DNA of 64,000 nt from Pseudoduganella violaceinigra DSM 15887 (GTDB lineage: Bacteria > Pseudomonadota > Gammaproteobacteria > Burkholderiales > Burkholderiaceae_D), in contig NZ_AUDI01000015.1 in the NCBI RefSeq assembly GCF_000425385.1, positions 186,001 to 250,000 of the forward strand, read 5' to 3'. This document shows, piece by piece, positions 61,212 through 64,000 of this stretch; the first letter of the stretch is position 1, and every line of letters starts with the position of its first letter. The translations under genes and the position numbers were made by a program. The notes beneath the pieces were generated by a model. That model was not told the origin of the DNA. It saw only the letters and a program-made list of their open reading frames with translations, and ran no database searches.

Positions 61212-62264
61212 TTAACTGCGCACTTTGCGCATGGACTTCCTGGTCGGCCAACCGATCATGTGTTGTTCGGCAACCTCAGTCAGGGCGGCGATCCACGCCG
61301 GGTGACTGTTCAGGCAGGGGATGTAATTGAACTCCTTGCCGCCGTTGGACAGGAAGTCGTGCTTCACTTCCATGGCGATTTCTTCCAGGGTTTCCAGACA
61401 ATCGCTGGTGAAGCCGGGGCAGATCACGTCCAGCTTGCGCAGGCCGTCTTTCGCCAGTTGCGCCACAGTCGGGGCGGTGTAGGGTTGTAGCCACTCAGCC
61501 TTGCCGAAGCGCGACTGGAAAGTCACCAAGTACTCGTTTTCGTCGAGGCGCAGCCGCTCCGCCAGCAGGCGCGCGGTCCGCATGCACTCGCGCTGGTAGC
61601 TGTCGTCCAGGTCGATGGTGCGCTTGGGTACGCCATGGAAGCTCATCACCAGCTTGTCGCCGCGGCCATGCGTCTGCCAATGGGCCAGGACGGTTTTCCT
61701 CAGCGCGTCTACATACCCTTCATGATCATGGTAATCGCGCACGAAACGCAGTTCGGGCTGGTTGCGCACGGTCTTGTAATGGTCGAAGACGGCGTCGTTG
61801 ACCGAGGCCGTGGTGGTGCCGGAGTATTGCGGGTAGGCGGGCAGGATCAGGATGCGGTCGTGGCCCTGGGCTTTCAGCTTGCCCAGCACTTCCGGCAGGG
61901 ACGGGGAGCCGTAGCGCATGGCCATGGCCACCGTGACATCGTCGTGGCCGCGCTCGCCGAGCAGACCGCGCAGCAGCTTGGCTTGCGCCTGGGTGTTGCT
62001 CTTCAGGGGCGAGCCGTCGCTGGTCCAGATCGACGCGTATTTCGCCGCCGACTGCTTGGAGCGGAACGGCAGGATGATGCCATTCAGGATGAACCACCAG
62101 ACCGCCTTCGGGATTTCGACCACGCGCGGGTCGGACAGGAATTCCTTCAGGTAGCGGCGGACGGCGCTGGGCGTCGGTTCGTCAGGGGTGCCGAGATTGA
62201 CCAGGACCACCGCGGTTCTGGAAGGGGAGCCTGGCTGGTACGGAGGTTCTTTGGCGAACGGCAT
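61212..62264 (-). CDS. hemH: Ferrochelatase
   Basis: Inserts Fe2+ into protoporphyrin IX, last step of haem synthesis, 350 residues. Starts MPFAKEPPYQPGSPSRTAVVLVNLGTPDEPT; MRYGSPSL, LPAYPQYSGTTTAS, metal-site His in VMSFHGVPKR, and the C-terminal CPGFTSDCLETLEEIAMEVKHDF region with the essential Glu. It lies upstream of grpE with CIRCE between, an arrangement I recall from Oxalobacteraceae. The gap to recN holds a palindromic repeat. Confidence 0.98.
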   Translation of the reverse strand: MPFAKEPPYQPGSPSRTAVVLVNLGTPDEPTPSAVRRYLKEFLSDPRVVEIPKAVWWFILNGIILPFRSKQSAAKYASIWTSDGSPLKSNTQAQAKLLRGLLGERGHDDVTVAMAMRYGSPSLPEVLGKLKAQGHDRILILPAYPQYSGTTTASVNDAVFDHYKTVRNQPELRFVRDYHDHEGYVDALRKTVLAHWQTHGRGDKLVMSFHGVPKRTIDLDDSYQRECMRTARLLAERLRLDENEYLVTFQSRFGKAEWLQPYTAPTVAQLAKDGLRKLDVICPGFTSDCLETLEEIAMEVKHDFLSNGGKEFNYIPCLNSHPAWIAALTEVAEQHMIGWPTRKSMRKVRS

Positions 62265-62310
62265 CTTGGATTCTGTTGTTTTTGTGGGCGCGTCATTATA
62301 AACCCGGTAG

Positions 62311-62340
62311 GACAGGGTCTGCCCCCTGGGTCGGAGCCCG
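62311..62340. repeat. Palindromic intergenic repeat, copy 3 (GGTCNGACCC family)
   Basis: GGGTCTGCCCC and GGGTCGGAGCCC separated by a few bases, a degenerate copy of the elements at 5441 and 28898, in the 90-base recN-hemH gap. Confidence 0.5.
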
Positions 62341-62354
62341 GTTGAGCGGCTTCC

Positions 62355-64000
62355 TCACGAAGCCAGCAACTCGCGCGCATGCTTGCGCGTGGTGGCGGTG
62401 ATTTCCAGCCCGCCCAGCATGCGCGCCACTTCTTCGATACGCGCTTTCTGGTCCAGCACTTCAATACGCGACGCGGTGCGGCCGTGTTCCGCCGGCCCCT
62501 TCGCCACCTGGAAATGCTGGTTGCCCTGGCTGGCGACCTGCGGCAAGTGCGTCACGCACAGCACCTGTCGCTCCTGTCCCAGGCGCTTCAGCAGGCGGCC
62601 CACCACTTCCGCTACGCCGCCGCCGATGCCGCTGTCGACCTCATCGAAGATCAGCGTCGGCACCGTCGTCGCATTCGACGTGATCACCGAAATCGCCAGC
62701 GAAATACGCGCGAGTTCGCCCCCGGAAGCCACTTTGGCAAGCGGACGAGGCGCCACCCCGGCATGGCCGGCCACCAGGAATTCCACCTGTTCGACGCCGT
62801 AAGCGGTCGGCTCGCACGGGCGCAGTGCAATCTCGAAGCGCCCGCCGGACATGCTCAACTCCTGCATCCCCTGCGTGACAGCAGCCGACAGCGCCTTGGA
62901 TGCCGAAGCGCGCGTTTCAGACAGCTCGGACGCCAGCACCAGGTAAGCGGCCTTCAGCTTTTCCTCCTGCTTGCGCAAGCCTTCCAGGTCGGCGGCATCG
63001 GCCAACTGCGCCAGTTTCTCCGACAAGCGTTCGTGCTCGTCCGGCAATTCATCGGCCGGCACGCGGAACTTGCGCGAAGCGGAATGCAGCGCTTCCATGC
63101 GCGCATCCACTTGCCGCAGGCGCTCGGGATCAAGTTCCACGCGGTCCATGTAGTTATTCAGCGCGTACACCGATTCCTGCAGCTGGATACGCGCCGATTC
63201 GAGCATTTCGACAACCGGCTGCAGTTCCGCGTCGACCGACACGAGTTTGCCAAGCCGCGAACCGATGGTCGTGACTTGCGACAGCACCGGATGCTCTTCC
63301 GCCTCCGACAGCACACCCAGCGCTTCCTGCGCGCCTTCCAGCAGGCTGGCCGCATGCGACAGGCGCGAATGCTCATTGCCGATCTCCGCCCACTCGCCCT
63401 TTTTCGGCGCCAGCTTGTCAAGTTCAGCCACCTGCCATTCCAGCCGTTCGCGTTCGAACTGCAGATTGGCAGCATTGGCCTCGTATTCCTCCAGCTGCTT
63501 CGACAGCGCGCGCCAGGATCGGTAGGCGGCCGTCACTTCACGCACATTCGAACCGCACTGGCTGTCCAGCAGTTCGCGCTGGGATTCGGTTTTCAACAGC
63601 GACTGGTGCGCATGCTGGCCATGGATATCCACCAGCATATCGCCCAGCTCCCGCAGCTGCCCCGCCGTCGCGGCCACGCCGTTGATGTAGGCTTTTGAAC
63701 GGCCGGCATTGTCGATCACACGGCGCAGCAAGGCGCCGCCCTCTTCCACCGCAAACTCGTTCGCCGCCAGCCAGGCCTGCGCTTGCGCAGTCGGCGCAAA
63801 GTCGGCGGTGATGTCGGCCTTGGCCGCGCCTTCGCGCACCATGCTGCCATCGCCCCGGCCACCCAGCGCCAGCGTCAGTGCATCAATCAGGATGGATTTA
63901 CCGGCACCGGTTTCGCCGGTGAAGACTGTGAAGCCAGGGGAAAATTCCAGTTCAATCGAATCGACAATAACGAAATCGCGGATGGACAGGGTTCGAAGCA
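62355..64000 (-). CDS. recN: DNA repair protein RecN (start codon cut by window end)
   Basis: SMC-like ATPase in double-strand break repair. Visible residues start LRTLSIRDFVIVDSIELEF right at the window end: bases 64000-63999 read TG, the last two of the presumed ATG at 64001. Walker A GETGAGKSILIDAL is near residue 30, a long coiled-coil arm (about 160-380) and a C-terminal ATPase half with LAKVASGGELARISLAI signature and IFDEVDSGIGGGVAEVVG Walker B. About 548 residues, normal length. SOS control would lie outside the window. Confidence 0.97.
   Translation of the reverse strand, partial: LRTLSIRDFVIVDSIELEFSPGFTVFTGETGAGKSILIDALTLALGGRGDGSMVREGAAKADITADFAPTAQAQAWLAANEFAVEEGGALLRRVIDNAGRSKAYINGVAATAGQLRELGDMLVDIHGQHAHQSLLKTESQRELLDSQCGSNVREVTAAYRSWRALSKQLEEYEANAANLQFERERLEWQVAELDKLAPKKGEWAEIGNEHSRLSHAASLLEGAQEALGVLSEAEEHPVLSQVTTIGSRLGKLVSVDAELQPVVEMLESARIQLQESVYALNNYMDRVELDPERLRQVDARMEALHSASRKFRVPADELPDEHERLSEKLAQLADAADLEGLRKQEEKLKAAYLVLASELSETRASASKALSAAVTQGMQELSMSGGRFEIALRPCEPTAYGVEQVEFLVAGHAGVAPRPLAKVASGGELARISLAISVITSNATTVPTLIFDEVDSGIGGGVAEVVGRLLKRLGQERQVLCVTHLPQVASQGNQHFQVAKGPAEHGRTASRIEVLDQKARIEEVARMLGGLEITATTRKHARELLAS

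Noticed and set aside
1-64000. CRISPR arrays, tRNA/rRNA genes, prophage or integrase modules
   Set aside because: No regularly spaced repeats, no cloverleaf-like or rRNA-like stretches and no phage or integrase proteins were seen on either strand.

Overview
The window is a high-GC, gene-dense chromosomal segment of a betaproteobacterium, most likely family Oxalobacteraceae (Massilia/Duganella/Janthinobacterium type). The evidence is gene content and order: pilin-FHA-sucD-sucC-DUF2889-recX-recA, purM facing a PerM-hda-HAD-pcnB-folK-panB block, and recN-hemH-grpE-dnaK-dnaJ. Betaproteobacterial regulatory sites (sigma-54, sigma-32, CIRCE, LexA) and dispersed GGTCTGACCC-type palindromes agree. 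I see no rRNA, tRNA, CRISPR array, prophage or intact insertion sequence. The assignment rests on sequence reading only.

Layout. 1-6.7 kb (minus strand): a truncated type IV pilin with a sigma-54 promoter, an FHA protein, succinyl-CoA ligase (sucCD), a DUF2889 protein, a decayed phosphoethanolamine-transferase-like pseudogene, recX and recA with a LexA box. 6.7-16.5 kb (plus): a response regulator, histidine kinase, small symporter subunit and sodium:solute symporter in overlapping frames; two tandem secreted S9 peptidases; a PPi-type phosphofructokinase. 16.5-24.3 kb: three paralogous secreted ankyrin-like proteins interspersed with a LysR/cyclase pair, a sterol-desaturase-family enzyme, a secreted protein and purM. 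24.4-30.8 kb (plus): PerM-like permease, hda, HAD phosphatase, pcnB, folK, a DUF486 membrane protein behind a structured leader, panB, and a YecA-like protein.

30.8-37.4 kb holds a polyamine catabolism cluster (aldehyde dehydrogenase, class III aminotransferase, PuuA-like ligase, PuuD-like hydrolase) divergent from gabD. Together they could turn putrescine via gamma-glutamylated intermediates and GABA into succinate. 37.5-47.5 kb is a complete nitrate assimilation locus: nasT, nasS, then a consensus sigma-54 promoter, a two-hairpin ANTAR-target leader overlapping an intrinsic terminator, and nitrate porter, nirB, nirD, a flavoprotein and nasA.

47.5-56.3 kb is accessory: a decayed TauD-like gene, DUF2238 protein, a chimeric polytopic-membrane/pilin protein, UdgX, an islet of three unrecognised or partial genes (predicted beta-helix, beta-propeller, truncated TIGR02270-like), a Baeyer-Villiger-type monooxygenase divergent from an alpha/beta hydrolase, a short ORF and a TPR protein. 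56.4-64 kb is the heat-shock block: carbonic anhydrase, dnaJ, dnaK, grpE (sigma-32 promoters before grpE and dnaK, CIRCE further upstream), hemH and recN, whose start codon is cut by the window end.

The most notable items are the NasT leader, the pilin chimera, the three cysteine-patterned ankyrin-like paralogues, the DUF486 leader, the 50.4-52.6 kb islet and the palindromic repeats.
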